DNA from: RXIX01 sp003989075
GTDB lineage: Bacteria > Pseudomonadota > Gammaproteobacteria > Competibacterales > Competibacteraceae
Direction of reading: 5' to 3'
NCBI GenBank assembly: GCA_029780415.1
Contig: JAKOYN010000135.1
Location: forward strand, 1-32,171
DNA: 32,171 nucleotides
The position numbers and the translations under genes were made by a program. Below the pieces are notes generated by a model. The model made no database searches. It saw only the letters and a program-made list of their open reading frames with translations, and had not been told where the DNA came from. Of the stretch, positions 20,488 to 29,102 are shown one piece after another. Numbering within the stretch: the stretch's first letter is position 1; each line of letters opens with the position of its first letter.

Positions 20488-21426
20488 ATGTCCCAGATCG
20501 CCCAAGCGTCCCCACCCGGCCCACCCCGCTGCTGGATCTGCCAGATGCCACTGTCGCCGCTGGAGGCACGGGCCGGCTCCCTGTGCCAGCGCGCGCCCTG
20601 CCAGACCCGCTATGCCCTGCTGCAACAGCAGCGGCATACCTGCCTGGTCTGCGGCCGGCCACTGACAGTGGCGGAATGGCCCAACCAGAGCTGTGCGACA
20701 CCCGCTTGCCAGCGCGCTGCGATTGCCCCGGTCGCACGCCGTGTGCAGGCCCGCAACGAGGCGCACAACGCCGCGCTGATCGCCCAGGAAATCGCCCTAG
20801 CGGACCAGCTGCGTCAGCGGGTCATGCGCGCCTTTGCCTCCGAAGATGCCGCGCGTTTCCCACAGGTCGTCATCCCGGCCTGCACCGCCCGCCTGACACC
20901 ACTGCCACAACGTCGCTGGCGGGCATTCCGCGATCATCTCAACCGTTTGATCAGCGCCGCCCACGCCCTGCCGCGCCCCCGGATGCCAGAACCGGCATTC
21001 AGCGCCGCCACACCCGCACCACCCGACTGCCTGCAGACGGTCCTGGCCCAGGCCTGCGCCTGCTGCCGGGGTCGCTGCTGCACCGGCGGTGGCAACCAGG
21101 CCTATCTGGATATAGCCACTATGCAGCGCTACCGGACCCTGCATCCCGAACAGCGTCCCCGGCACATCCTGGCCACCTATCTGGATCGGATCGGCCCGCG
21201 CAGCTATCAGGACTCCTGCATCTACCATCAGGCCGGGGGCTGCGGCCTGACGCGCGACATGCGCGCCGACCTGTGCAACCGGCATTTCTGCACCGCCCTG
21301 CAGCACTTCCAGACCCAGCAGCCGCCCGGCGCTCCGGTGCGCGGTCTTTTTATCGCCGCCGATGACGGCGCACTGCACCGTGCCGTGCGGATTGATGCGG
21401 ACCAGGTCACGCCGATTCCACTCTGA
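20488..21426 (+). CDS. Cysteine-rich protein, two zinc-ribbon-like repeats plus YkgJ-like cysteine cluster
   Basis: The 312-residue product is not a family I can name. The start at 20488 (MSQIAQ) is chosen over an upstream in-frame ATG at 20383 because GAGGTT lies ten bases before it and the earlier start overlaps the regulator. The N-terminus has two similar four-Cys units: C15-W-I-C18 with LCQRAPC, then CLVC with SCATPAC, likely zinc ribbons. A central helical stretch follows. The C-terminal half carries CACCRGRCC, then DSCIYH, GGCGL and DLCNRHFC, resembling YkgJ-type proteins that bind zinc or an iron-sulfur cluster. No signal peptide. No clear operon partner. Confidence 0.75.
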   Translation: MSQIAQASPPGPPRCWICQMPLSPLEARAGSLCQRAPCQTRYALLQQQRHTCLVCGRPLTVAEWPNQSCATPACQRAAIAPVARRVQARNEAHNAALIAQEIALADQLRQRVMRAFASEDAARFPQVVIPACTARLTPLPQRRWRAFRDHLNRLISAAHALPRPRMPEPAFSAATPAPPDCLQTVLAQACACCRGRCCTGGGNQAYLDIATMQRYRTLHPEQRPRHILATYLDRIGPRSYQDSCIYHQAGGCGLTRDMRADLCNRHFCTALQHFQTQQPPGAPVRGLFIAADDGALHRAVRIDADQVTPIPL

Positions 21427-21490
21427 CAGGCAAGGCGACAGCGCTTAGAATGCGGCCATTCCCGCCACCCTGCTTGAGGTTATCGCGCCC

Positions 21491-22651
21491 ATGTCCCTGA
21501 TCCGCCTGCCCGCAACCTGGATGCGCGGCGGCACCAGCAAAGGCCTGTTCCTGGATCCCGCTGACCTGCCCAGCGATCCGACCCGGCGCGATGCTCTGCT
21601 CTTGCGCGCCCTCGGCAGCCCCGACCCCTACGGCACCCAGATCGACGGCCTCGGCGGCGCCACGTCCAGCACCAGCAAGGTCGCCCTGGTGTCGCCCTCG
21701 ACCCGGCCCGGCTACGATCTCGACTACCGGTTTGGCGCCGTCGCGGTCAATGCCGCCCTGATCGACTGGTCCGGCAACTGCGGCAATCTCAGCGCGGCGG
21801 TAGCCGGCTTCGCTCTCAGCCGCGGCATGCTGCCGCCGCCGCCCGACGGCATCGCCAGCTTCCGCATCTGGCAGGCCAATCTTGCCGAAACCCTGATCAC
21901 CCATGTCCCGGTGCGCAACGCTCAGGCGCTTGAAAGCGGTGACTTTACCCTGGCCGGCGTGGCCTTTCCCGGCGCGCGGATCACGATCGATTTCCTCGCT
22001 CCCGGCGGCAGTGCCACTCTGCTGCCCACCGGCCATCCGCGCGACCGGCTCGTGGTGCCCGGCGTCGGCACATTCGATGCCACGCTGATCAACGCCGGCA
22101 ACCCGACTGTTCTGGTGCGCGCCACTGATCTGGGCCTGAGCGGCCGGGAAAGCCGCGCCACCCTCAATCAGGATGCTGCGCTGCTGGCGCGCTGTGAGGC
22201 GATTCGCGCCCACGGTGCCGTGGCCATGGGTCTGGCCAGCACTGCTGATGCCGCGACCACACAGCGCCCGCACACGCCCAAGCTGGCTCTGATCGCCCCG
22301 CCGCTCAGCTACCGGTCCAGCGATGGTCACGAGGTCACCGCCGATAGCCTTGATCTAAGCGCGCGCATCCTGTCGATGGGTGTTCTGCACCACGCCTTCA
22401 CCGCGACTGGCGCGGTGGCGCTGGCGGTTGCAGCCGTGCTGCCCGACACGCTGGCCTGGGAAGCAAGTGGCGGACGCATCGCCAACGGCGCCGAGCTGCG
22501 CATCGGCCATACTGCCGGGGTCATGGCCGTGGGTGCATCAGTGGCGATGCGCGATGGCCGCTGGCAGGCCGAGAAGGTGACCCTGTGGCGCAGTGCCCGG
22601 CGCCTGATGGAAGGCTGGATCCTGGTGCCCGATCCGGACGGCCCGGCATGA
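21491..22651 (+). CDS. PrpF-family isomerase (2-methylaconitate isomerase / oxalomesaconate tautomerase type)
   Basis: The 386-residue protein is of the diaminopimelate-epimerase fold PrpF family. MRGGTSKGLF near the N-terminus is the family hallmark. Lys63 (STSKVALVSP) and Cys97 (GNCGNLS) are 34 residues apart, the same spacing as the catalytic Lys73 and Cys107 of characterised PrpF, so it should be an active proton-shuttling isomerase. Known members isomerise methylaconitate in propionate breakdown or tautomerise oxalomesaconate in aromatic degradation. No prp or gallate genes are nearby, so the substrate stays open. TGAGGT supplies a ribosome site. The stop overlaps the start of dacB (ATGA), an odd pairing of metabolic and cell-wall genes. 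Confidence 0.9.
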   Translation: MSLIRLPATWMRGGTSKGLFLDPADLPSDPTRRDALLLRALGSPDPYGTQIDGLGGATSSTSKVALVSPSTRPGYDLDYRFGAVAVNAALIDWSGNCGNLSAAVAGFALSRGMLPPPPDGIASFRIWQANLAETLITHVPVRNAQALESGDFTLAGVAFPGARITIDFLAPGGSATLLPTGHPRDRLVVPGVGTFDATLINAGNPTVLVRATDLGLSGRESRATLNQDAALLARCEAIRAHGAVAMGLASTADAATTQRPHTPKLALIAPPLSYRSSDGHEVTADSLDLSARILSMGVLHHAFTATGAVALAVAAVLPDTLAWEASGGRIANGAELRIGHTAGVMAVGASVAMRDGRWQAEKVTLWRSARRLMEGWILVPDPDGPA

Positions 22652-24123
22652 GGTGCATTGGCCGGCGATCGTTGACACTGGCGCTGCTGCTGTTGTTGCA
22701 CCTGATGAGCAGCGCCAAGGCCACCGATCTGGCGCCGTTGCGGGCGCTGGTGAACGAAGGCAGTACGGTCTCGGCGCTGGTGCTGCGGCTGCGCGATGGT
22801 GCGGTACTGGCCAGCCTCAACCCGGAACAGCCCTTGATTCCAGCTTCGGTCAGCAAGCTGCTGGTGGCAGCGACGGTCCTCGATGCCTGGGGCGCAGCGC
22901 ATACCTTTACCACCCGCATGCTGAGCAGCGCGCCCCGCAATGGCACGCTTCTGAACGGTGACCTGCTGATCGAAGGCGCCGGCGATCCGATGCTGGTCAA
23001 CGAAAAACTCTGGTTCCTGTGCACCGACATCGCCCGGCAGGGCATCCGTGAAATCGCCGGCGATCTGGTGTTGCATAACGGGCGCTTCGCGGCCATCACC
23101 GAACATGGCGACCGGGCAACGGCAGCAGAGGCTTCGACCCACGCCTATGACGGCGCTTTGTCAGCGGTCGCGGTCAATTACAGCGTGCTGGCGGCGGTGA
23201 TCAGTCCGGGCGAAACGCCGGGTGCACCGGCACAGGCGGGCCTGGAACCCTACCCGCTGGACACGGTGAGCGTGATCAACCAGATCACCACCGGCTCCGA
23301 CGGCAGCGCACCAACGTTCAGCGTACTGCGCGAGCGCACCGCTACGGGCGATCGCCTCACCGTCAGTGGCTCCATCGCCCGCGACAGCCCACCGCTGCGG
23401 GTTTACCGCTCGGTGTCCGATCCGGATGCCTATGCCGGCGCGGTGTTCAAGGCTTTTCTGCAACAGGCCGGCGTGCGCCTGCGCGGCCAGATACGTATCA
23501 GCCGCGCACCGCTGCCGCCCGAAGCGCGCCCGCTGGCCCGTGTTGACAGCTATCCGCTGGCGTGGCAGGTCCGGCAAATGCTCCATGCCAGCAACAACTT
23601 CATCGCTGACATGCTGACCATCCAGCTTGATCCAGCCATCGCGACTGGGCGGAATGCCACGCTGGCCGGTGGCGCGCAGCGACTGGCGACCTATCTGGCC
23701 GCAACCGGCGCAGCCTCGAACAGCGTGGTCGTTTCGGGCAGCGGCCTCGATCCGGCTAACCGGCTGGCGGCACAGGACGTGGTCAGGCTGCTGGCCCATG
23801 TCCAGCGGCAATCGGCCCAATTTCCAGACCTGCTCGCGGCGCTGCCGGTTGCCGGGCGCGAGGGACCGCTGCGCGAACGCTTCACCGCGCCAGTGGCCAT
23901 GCCCCTGCAAGGCCGACTGCGCGCCAAGTCCGGTACGCTCAGCGCGCCGGTGCACGCGGTCGGTCTGGCCGGCTATAGTCCACTGCCCGACGGCGACTGG
24001 GCGGCGTTCGCGATACTGGTCAACGGCACGGACCGGCAACCGGCACCGGGACTGGCGCGCGCGCGTCATGCCATCGATGCGGCCTTGACCGAGGTGCTGG
24101 CCGCGCCGGCCCGCCCACGCTAG
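22648..24123 (+). CDS. dacB: D-alanyl-D-alanine carboxypeptidase/endopeptidase PBP4
   Basis: The 491-residue periplasmic enzyme trims peptidoglycan stem peptides. The start at 22648 overlaps the upstream stop and gives a clean signal peptide (MRCIGRRSLTLALLLLLHL... with SAKA-T cleavage); the longer frame from 22585 would bury it. The class C penicillin-binding motifs are all present: S67-V-S-K70 (PASVSKLL), S315-N-N317 (ASNNF) and K427-S-G429. Between the first two motifs is the large insertion typical of PBP4. The ordering and length (family about 450-490) fit DacB rather than DacA. Confidence 0.93.
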   Translation: MRCIGRRSLTLALLLLLHLMSSAKATDLAPLRALVNEGSTVSALVLRLRDGAVLASLNPEQPLIPASVSKLLVAATVLDAWGAAHTFTTRMLSSAPRNGTLLNGDLLIEGAGDPMLVNEKLWFLCTDIARQGIREIAGDLVLHNGRFAAITEHGDRATAAEASTHAYDGALSAVAVNYSVLAAVISPGETPGAPAQAGLEPYPLDTVSVINQITTGSDGSAPTFSVLRERTATGDRLTVSGSIARDSPPLRVYRSVSDPDAYAGAVFKAFLQQAGVRLRGQIRISRAPLPPEARPLARVDSYPLAWQVRQMLHASNNFIADMLTIQLDPAIATGRNATLAGGAQRLATYLAATGAASNSVVVSGSGLDPANRLAAQDVVRLLAHVQRQSAQFPDLLAALPVAGREGPLRERFTAPVAMPLQGRLRAKSGTLSAPVHAVGLAGYSPLPDGDWAAFAILVNGTDRQPAPGLARARHAIDAALTEVLAAPARPR

Positions 24124-24192
24124 CCACTCGAACCGTCTGCACGCCCTGCACCCGGCAACAACATCCCTTACACAACCCTGGCGAGAGAAGCC

Positions 24193-25149
24193 ATGAACCT
24201 GATCGAAACCTTGTTATGCGATTACCCGGCACTGGTGGTTGATGGCGCGCTGGCCACCGAACTGGAACAGCGTGGCTGTGATCTGCACGATCCGCTGTGG
24301 TCGGCCAAGGTACTGCTGGAAGCGCCCGAGCGCATTCGTGAGGTGCATCTGGACTATTTCCGCGCCGGCGCCGACATTGCCATCACCGCCAGCTATCAGG
24401 CCAGCCTGGCCGGCTTCCAGCGCCGGGGGCTGGATGAAGCCGCCGCCGCAGCGCTGATCCAGAAAGCGGTCCATCTGGCCCGCGAGGCGCGCGATGCCTT
24501 CTGGGCCGATCCGGCGGTGCGCGCGGGCCGGCCGCGTCCGCTGGTGGCCGCCTCAGTAGGTCCTTATGGCGCGGTGCTGGCTGATGGTTCCGAGTATCGC
24601 GGCGACTATGGCCTGAGCAGGGCGGAACTGGCCGATTTCCACCGGCCACGCCTGCACCTGCTGTGGGCGGCCGGGCCGGATCTGCTGGCCTGCGAAACCC
24701 TGCCCTGCCTGCTGGAAGCGCAGGCCCTGACCGATCTGCTGATGACAGAATTGCCCGAAGCCCGCGCCTGGATCAGTTTCAGCGCCCGCGATGGCGCGCA
24801 CACCTGCCACGGCGAAGCTCTGGCCGACTGTGCGGCTGTGCTGGATGCCTGTCCGCAGGTCGCCGCCATCGGCATCAACTGCAGCGCACCGCAGCACATT
24901 CCGGCGCTGATCGGCGCGATCCGCAGCGCGAGCCGCAAACCGGTCGTGGTCTATCCAAACTCGGGTGAGGTCTATGACGGCGCTACCCACGACTGGCACG
25001 GCAACAGTGCCTGTGACAGCTTCGCCACGCAGGCTCACGACTGGTACGCCGCCGGCGCGCGCCTGATCGGTGGCTGCTGCCGCACCGGTCCGGCGCATAT
25101 CCACGCCCTGGCCGAATGGCTGCGCAGGCAGCCGGTCAGTGCGCCATGA
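24193..25149 (+). CDS. mmuM: Homocysteine S-methyltransferase
   Basis: The 318-residue protein is a zinc-dependent TIM-barrel methyltransferase, transferring a methyl group from S-methylmethionine or S-adenosylmethionine to homocysteine to give methionine. Zinc ligands are Cys230 (GINCSA) and Cys295-Cys296 (IGGCCRT), and the N-terminal VVDGALATELEQRG motif is typical of MmuM. The length and lack of extra cobalamin domains separate it from MetH. GAGAGAAG precedes the ATG. Its stop lies directly against the stop of the convergent MocR-type regulator gene (25149/25150). Confidence 0.93.
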   Translation: MNLIETLLCDYPALVVDGALATELEQRGCDLHDPLWSAKVLLEAPERIREVHLDYFRAGADIAITASYQASLAGFQRRGLDEAAAAALIQKAVHLAREARDAFWADPAVRAGRPRPLVAASVGPYGAVLADGSEYRGDYGLSRAELADFHRPRLHLLWAAGPDLLACETLPCLLEAQALTDLLMTELPEARAWISFSARDGAHTCHGEALADCAAVLDACPQVAAIGINCSAPQHIPALIGAIRSASRKPVVVYPNSGEVYDGATHDWHGNSACDSFATQAHDWYAAGARLIGGCCRTGPAHIHALAEWLRRQPVSAP

Positions 25150-26589
25150 TCATGCGCCCGCGTCCAGCACCCGCGCCAGGAACGCCAGCAACTCCGGGTG
25201 GCTCGACGAAGCCAGGTTAAAGCGCAGCCACGACGAGGGCGCCTGACTGGGTGAAAACAGACTGCCGGGCGCCAGCAACAGCCGCTGCTCATAGGCGCGC
25301 GCCGCCAGCGCCTGGCTGTCGCGGCCACTATCCAGCCAGGCGAACATGCCACCCTGCGGATCGGCGAAGACGCGCAAGCCGAGCCGCTCCAGTTGCGCCA
25401 GCACCGGCTCACGCAGCGCCGCCAGTCGCCGCCGCAGCCGCTCGACGTGCTTGCGATACTGCCCCTCGGCCAGCACCTGATACATCACCCGCTCGCCCAG
25501 TTCCGGCGTGGTCAGCGCCGCCAGCAGCTTGCGATCGGCCAGTGCCCCGGCCAGTTCCCGCTCGCAGGCGATAAAACCAACTCGCAGATTGGCGGCCACG
25601 GTCTTGGAAAAGCCCCCGACGTAGATCACCCGCCGCAACTGATCCAGCGCCGCCAGCCGCACCGCGGGCGCTTCGCAAAAATCGGTGTAAATGTCGTCCT
25701 CGACCACGGTCACTTCGTAGCGCTCGGCCAGTTGCAGCACCTGAAAGGCACGGGCGGCGCTCAGCGAGGTACCGGTCGGGTTATGCAAGACCGAATTAAT
25801 CAGATACAGGCGCGGCCGGTGTTCCTGCATCAACTGTTCAAGCAGTTGCGGATCGGGTCCATCGATGCCGCGTGGTACGCCGATCGGCCGGGCACCGAGT
25901 GCGGCAATCATGCCGAACATCAAAAACCAGCCTGGATCATCGACCAGCACCGCATCGCCCGGACGCAGCAACTGGCGGGCGATGATGTCGATGGCCTGCG
26001 TGACGCCGGCGGTCAGCACCACCTGCTCCGGCGCGGCGGCGATTTCGATTTCCGCCAGTTTGACCTGCAGACGGGCGCGCAGCGGCGCATAACCCTGCGG
26101 TTCGCCATAGCCAAGCAGCGGTGCGCTATCGCGGCGCGACAGTGCGCGCAGGCCACGGCCAAGCAGTTCACCATCCAGCCAGTCCGGCGGCAACAGTCCC
26201 GAACCGGGCATGCGCTCCGCTGGCAAATCCTGAAACATGGCGCGCACCAGCCAGGCAATATCCAGCGTCAGCGGTGCGGCGGGCGCACTCGGCGCAAGCG
26301 TGGGCAAGCGACGTTCGCGGACATAGAAACCGGAGCCGCGCCGTGATTCCAGATAGCCCTGCGCCACCAGCCGTTCGTAGGCCTCAACCACGGTAAAGCG
26401 CGATACCCGGTGACGCTCGGCGCACTGGCGGATCGACGGCAGGCGGCTGCCGGGCCGCAGCAGGCGCTGGTCGATGCGCGCGCGCAGCCAGCCGGCAAGA
26501 CGTTCGACCAGGGTCGATCCGGATTCACCGCTCAGCGGTGGCAGATCGCTGTACGCAGCGGTTGCGGGTGATGACAGGGAAAGTGTCAT
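25150..26589 (-). CDS. MocR-type GntR regulator with PLP aminotransferase-like domain
   Basis: The 479-residue protein has an N-terminal GntR winged helix (about 24-95; PGSRLPSIRQCAERHRVSR, then VEAYERLVAQGYLESRRGSG) and a C-terminal fold-type I aminotransferase domain (about 115-475). PLP-site residues are kept: NPTG (VLHNPTGTS), Asp in VVEDDIYTDF and the Schiff-base Lys in GGFSKTVAANLR. MocR proteins sense PLP, amino acids or their adducts. It is divergent from a LysE-family exporter with a 133-base intergenic region, so control of amino-acid export is the likely role. The operator candidates are listed separately. Confidence 0.92.
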   Translation of the reverse strand: MTLSLSSPATAAYSDLPPLSGESGSTLVERLAGWLRARIDQRLLRPGSRLPSIRQCAERHRVSRFTVVEAYERLVAQGYLESRRGSGFYVRERRLPTLAPSAPAAPLTLDIAWLVRAMFQDLPAERMPGSGLLPPDWLDGELLGRGLRALSRRDSAPLLGYGEPQGYAPLRARLQVKLAEIEIAAAPEQVVLTAGVTQAIDIIARQLLRPGDAVLVDDPGWFLMFGMIAALGARPIGVPRGIDGPDPQLLEQLMQEHRPRLYLINSVLHNPTGTSLSAARAFQVLQLAERYEVTVVEDDIYTDFCEAPAVRLAALDQLRRVIYVGGFSKTVAANLRVGFIACERELAGALADRKLLAALTTPELGERVMYQVLAEGQYRKHVERLRRRLAALREPVLAQLERLGLRVFADPQGGMFAWLDSGRDSQALAARAYEQRLLLAPGSLFSPSQAPSSWLRFNLASSSHPELLAFLARVLDAGA

Positions 26590-26619
26590 GGCGGAATCTC
26601 CAGGCCAATTGGGCAGAAA

Positions 26620-26670
26620 GTACCGGTACAGTCCTGTCGATCAGCCTTGAAAGTGTACCTGCACTGTACT
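26620..26670. promoter_or_regulatory. Candidate operator for the MocR-type regulator
   Basis: The divergent spacer holds a perfect 10-base palindrome GTACCGGTAC (26620-26629) and, about 30 bases away, AGTGTACCTGCACTGTACT (26652-26670), which repeats the GTAC core and contains AGTG/CACT symmetry. Repeated related sites in the divergent region are usual for MocR proteins. Confidence 0.4.
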
Positions 26671-26722
26671 GGTCAATGGGTGTAGTGTAGCGGCTCCCGT
26701 CACGCTAATGGAGAATTTCGTC

Positions 26723-27358
26723 ATGTTATCGGAACCGGCTTCACTCGCACCCTGGATCACGCTGGCCCTGTTCACCTTCAGCACTTCGATCACGCCCGGT
26801 CCCAATAACCTGATGCTGACCATGACCGGCGCACACTTCGGCCTGCGTGCGGCGCTGCCGGCGCTGTTGGGTATCGTTGCCGGGATGGCGCTGCTGATCA
26901 TACTGGCCAGTGCCGGGGTGGCCTCGCTGCTGCTGGCGTTTCCGCTGCTGGATATGGTGCTGCGCGGGCTGGGACTGGTCTATCTGCTGTGGCTGGCGTG
27001 GACGCTGTGCGCATCCGACGCCCGTCTGCATGGGCGTGAGGTGCAGCGACCCATGACTCTGCTGGAAGCGGTGCTGTTCCAGTTCACTAATCCCAAGGCC
27101 TGGATGATGGCGGTGACGGCGGCCTCGGTTTTTGCACCGGCGCTGTTGCCGATGGAGGCGGGGTTGGCTGATCGACTGGCGGCGACACTGGCGGTGGTGC
27201 TGAGCTTCGCGCTGATCGGCGGGCCGTGTGTCGCCAGTTGGGCAGTGCTGGGCGCGCTGCTGCAGCGCTGGCTGCAACAAGGTCAACGCCTGCAGTTTTT
27301 CAACAGGTTGATGGGGCTGTTGCTGGCGATCACCGCCGTGGCCATGGCAGGCGCCTGA
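26723..27358 (+). CDS. LysE/RhtB-family amino-acid exporter
   Basis: The 211-residue inner-membrane protein has about six hydrophobic segments and the family motif SITPGPNNLMLTMTGAHFGLR near the N-terminus, with FQFTNPKAWMM in the middle, as in RhtB/LysE exporters of amino acids and related metabolites. The start at 26723 (MLSEPA) is chosen because GGAG (26709-26713 region) sits about nine bases upstream; an in-frame ATG at 26708 overlaps that site. Divergent from the MocR-type regulator gene, which probably controls it. Specific substrate unknown. Confidence 0.9.
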   Translation: MLSEPASLAPWITLALFTFSTSITPGPNNLMLTMTGAHFGLRAALPALLGIVAGMALLIILASAGVASLLLAFPLLDMVLRGLGLVYLLWLAWTLCASDARLHGREVQRPMTLLEAVLFQFTNPKAWMMAVTAASVFAPALLPMEAGLADRLAATLAVVLSFALIGGPCVASWAVLGALLQRWLQQGQRLQFFNRLMGLLLAITAVAMAGA

Positions 27359-27378
27359 ATCAGGAATCAGGCAGGAAA

Positions 27379-27427
27379 AGGCCGGAGGGCAAGCATCCCG
27401 TGGCGGAATCGGTCTGTCCGCCGGCCT
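27379..27427 (-). terminator. Stem-loop terminator at the lysE / HhH gene convergence
   Basis: AGGCCGG (27379-27385) pairs with CCGGCCT (27421-27427); an inner GGCGGA/TCCGCC pair (27402-27407, 27417-27422) gives an alternative stem. On the minus strand the stem is followed by TTTT, so it would best terminate the helix-hairpin-helix gene; on the plus strand the T-tract is missing. Confidence 0.5.
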
Positions 27428-27448
27428 CTTATCGGCACAATCAGGCAA

Positions 27449-28615
27449 TCAGACGATCAGGCAGGACCGCAGACGGTCGAGACGCTTGTTGCCAATGCCC
27501 TTGACCTGCAACAGCTCATCAAGGGTTGCGAACGGACGCTTGGCGATAATGGCCTGGGCAACCTTTTTATCAATGCCCTTGATCGCGGTGAGTTCGGCCT
27601 CGCTGGCCGTGTTCACCGCAACCGGTTGCGGCGTCGGCTTGACCTGTTTTTGCCGCTTTTTCGGGGCTGATTTTGCCTGGGCAGCTTGCAGCACCGGTTC
27701 CGCGACGACATCCACCACCGGTGCAGCTTCCAGCACCGGTTCCGCGACGTCTTCCACTGCCAGTTCCGAGACGACATCCCCGACAACATCCCCAACCGGC
27801 GCGGTTTCCACCACCGGTTCTGCGACGGTTCCCGCTGGAATGTGATCGGGCTGGATCTCGCGCACATAGGGCTGGCTGAAATTGACGTAATCACGCGTCA
27901 CATAGCCGGCACAGGTCCATTCACGCAGCATCAGCACCAGCGACCACCGGCCTGGCGGCACCGGTTTGGTCTGGGCGACCAGGCACAGATCGCGGCGCTG
28001 GCCTTGCCCCGGAATGGCATCGAGCATGACGCCAGCCAGCGCCACACCCGCGAAATCACCACCGGCATACGGCTCGGGCAACGCCCACAACTCCAGCGCC
28101 AGCGTGCCGCTCAGATTGTCCGGCTCGCGTGGGTTGCGAATCTCACCGATTGTCAGCTCGACTGCATCGTCAGTGAAGCGATAGCCGACATTGTCCAGCA
28201 GACAGGGCAGCAGGAAACGCTCGGGGCGCGGGTAACGGGCGACATCGTGGATATGATCAAAATGGCCATCGGTGCCGGATACCAGAATCAGGCGCATGAC
28301 CTGCTCGCGCGAACCGGCCGGCGGACGGGCAAAGGCATAACCATTAGTCGTCAACACGTGCTCGATACCACCCCGCAGTGAGCCCAGCGGCAGTTCGGCA
28401 ACCTTGACACCGGCTGGCGCATCACCCTCGTACGGCAACTCAGCCGCCCAGAGCTGCAAGGCCCACTCGCTGGATTCGGCGCGTGCGGCATCGAGCACTT
28501 CCAGTTCCGCATTGATATAGGCCTGATCGCCGGAGAGGGTGTAGCCATGCGCGGCGCCAAGGATAACGGCGGGCGGATTTTCAATCGATAAAACAGCAGC
28601 AGCATTTACAGACAT
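27449..28615 (-). CDS. Protein with duplicated N-terminal domain and C-terminal ComEA-like helix-hairpin-helix
   Basis: The 388-residue protein has three parts. Residues about 30-140 and 165-270 look like two copies of one beta-rich domain: WALQLWAAELPYEGDAPAGV matches LALELWALPEPYAGGDFAGV, and a PPG/PPAG turn follows each. Next comes a valine/glutamate/proline-rich linker with repeats (AEPVVETAP, AEPVLEAAP, AEPVLQAAQ), then a basic patch (PKKRQKQVKP). The last 55 residues are two helix-hairpin-helix motifs (VNTASEAELTAIKGIDKKVA; LLQVKGIGNKRLDRL) as in ComEA, which bind DNA non-specifically. No signal peptide or membrane helix, so it is not a normal ComEA. I do not recognise the N-terminal domain. 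No clear ribosome site. Confidence 0.8.
   Translation of the reverse strand: MSVNAAAVLSIENPPAVILGAAHGYTLSGDQAYINAELEVLDAARAESSEWALQLWAAELPYEGDAPAGVKVAELPLGSLRGGIEHVLTTNGYAFARPPAGSREQVMRLILVSGTDGHFDHIHDVARYPRPERFLLPCLLDNVGYRFTDDAVELTIGEIRNPREPDNLSGTLALELWALPEPYAGGDFAGVALAGVMLDAIPGQGQRRDLCLVAQTKPVPPGRWSLVLMLREWTCAGYVTRDYVNFSQPYVREIQPDHIPAGTVAEPVVETAPVGDVVGDVVSELAVEDVAEPVLEAAPVVDVVAEPVLQAAQAKSAPKKRQKQVKPTPQPVAVNTASEAELTAIKGIDKKVAQAIIAKRPFATLDELLQVKGIGNKRLDRLRSCLIV
27692..27827. repeat. Short direct repeats encoding the VEP-rich linker
   Basis: CACCGGTTCCGCGACG occurs at 27692-27707 and 27734-27749, and with one change at 27812-27827. They lie inside the helix-hairpin-helix gene and encode the repeated VAEPV units of the linker. 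Such repeats can vary in number by slippage. Confidence 0.75.
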
Positions 28616-29102
28616 GATATTGGACAGTCACTGATAGAAGAGCGCTTGTTCACGGGTAGACGGGGGCCGGGATCACCCGCGCCGCGACCGCCAGCGCACG
28701 CTGTCGCGACCGGATAGCGGGTAGCCCGCAGCCACCGCCAACAGCCTCGCCGAAGCCCGGAGGCTGGTGGGCCGGCGCGAGTCTAAAGCAGAGCAGGCAC
28801 CTTGCCTACCCGCGCTCACCGCAGCAGCACACGCCGCAGCCACCGCCATGCCCACCCGCCAAGCCGTCCTTGCCTTTAGCGCCGGGTTTCATTGAAAATA
28901 CGCAACCTTATGTTTTCCGCTCCGCCCCATCATCCTGACTGTTATGCACCTCATGACCGGTGCCCGGTTCGCGCCCGCATCGCACTCGAACCCGGCGTCG
29001 CCCCCGTTTCAGGCCCGCCCGGCATTGTTGTCCATGCCATGAACCGGCGATTCCCCGACCGGCGGCCTGCCGCCGCCCCCTGCCGTTACCGAGACTCGCG
29101 CC
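28616..29102. other. GC-rich intergenic region without a supported gene
   Basis: No gene is supported. A 72-codon frame (28892-29110) and a 60-codon minus-strand frame (28673-28855) have no recognisable family and no ribosome site. Several small hairpins are visible, for example GCGGG-TAG-CCCGC (28717-28729) and CGGCGG-CCTG-CCGCCG (29060-29075). It must hold promoters for both the minus-strand helix-hairpin-helix gene and the transporter operon, but I see no clear ones and no riboswitch I recognise. Confidence 0.6.

Noticed and set aside
28640..28880. Possible structured leader or riboswitch
   Set aside because: Several short GC hairpins are present but I could not match them to the conserved blocks of any riboswitch class I know, including cyclic di-GMP, TPP, cobalamin and purine types.
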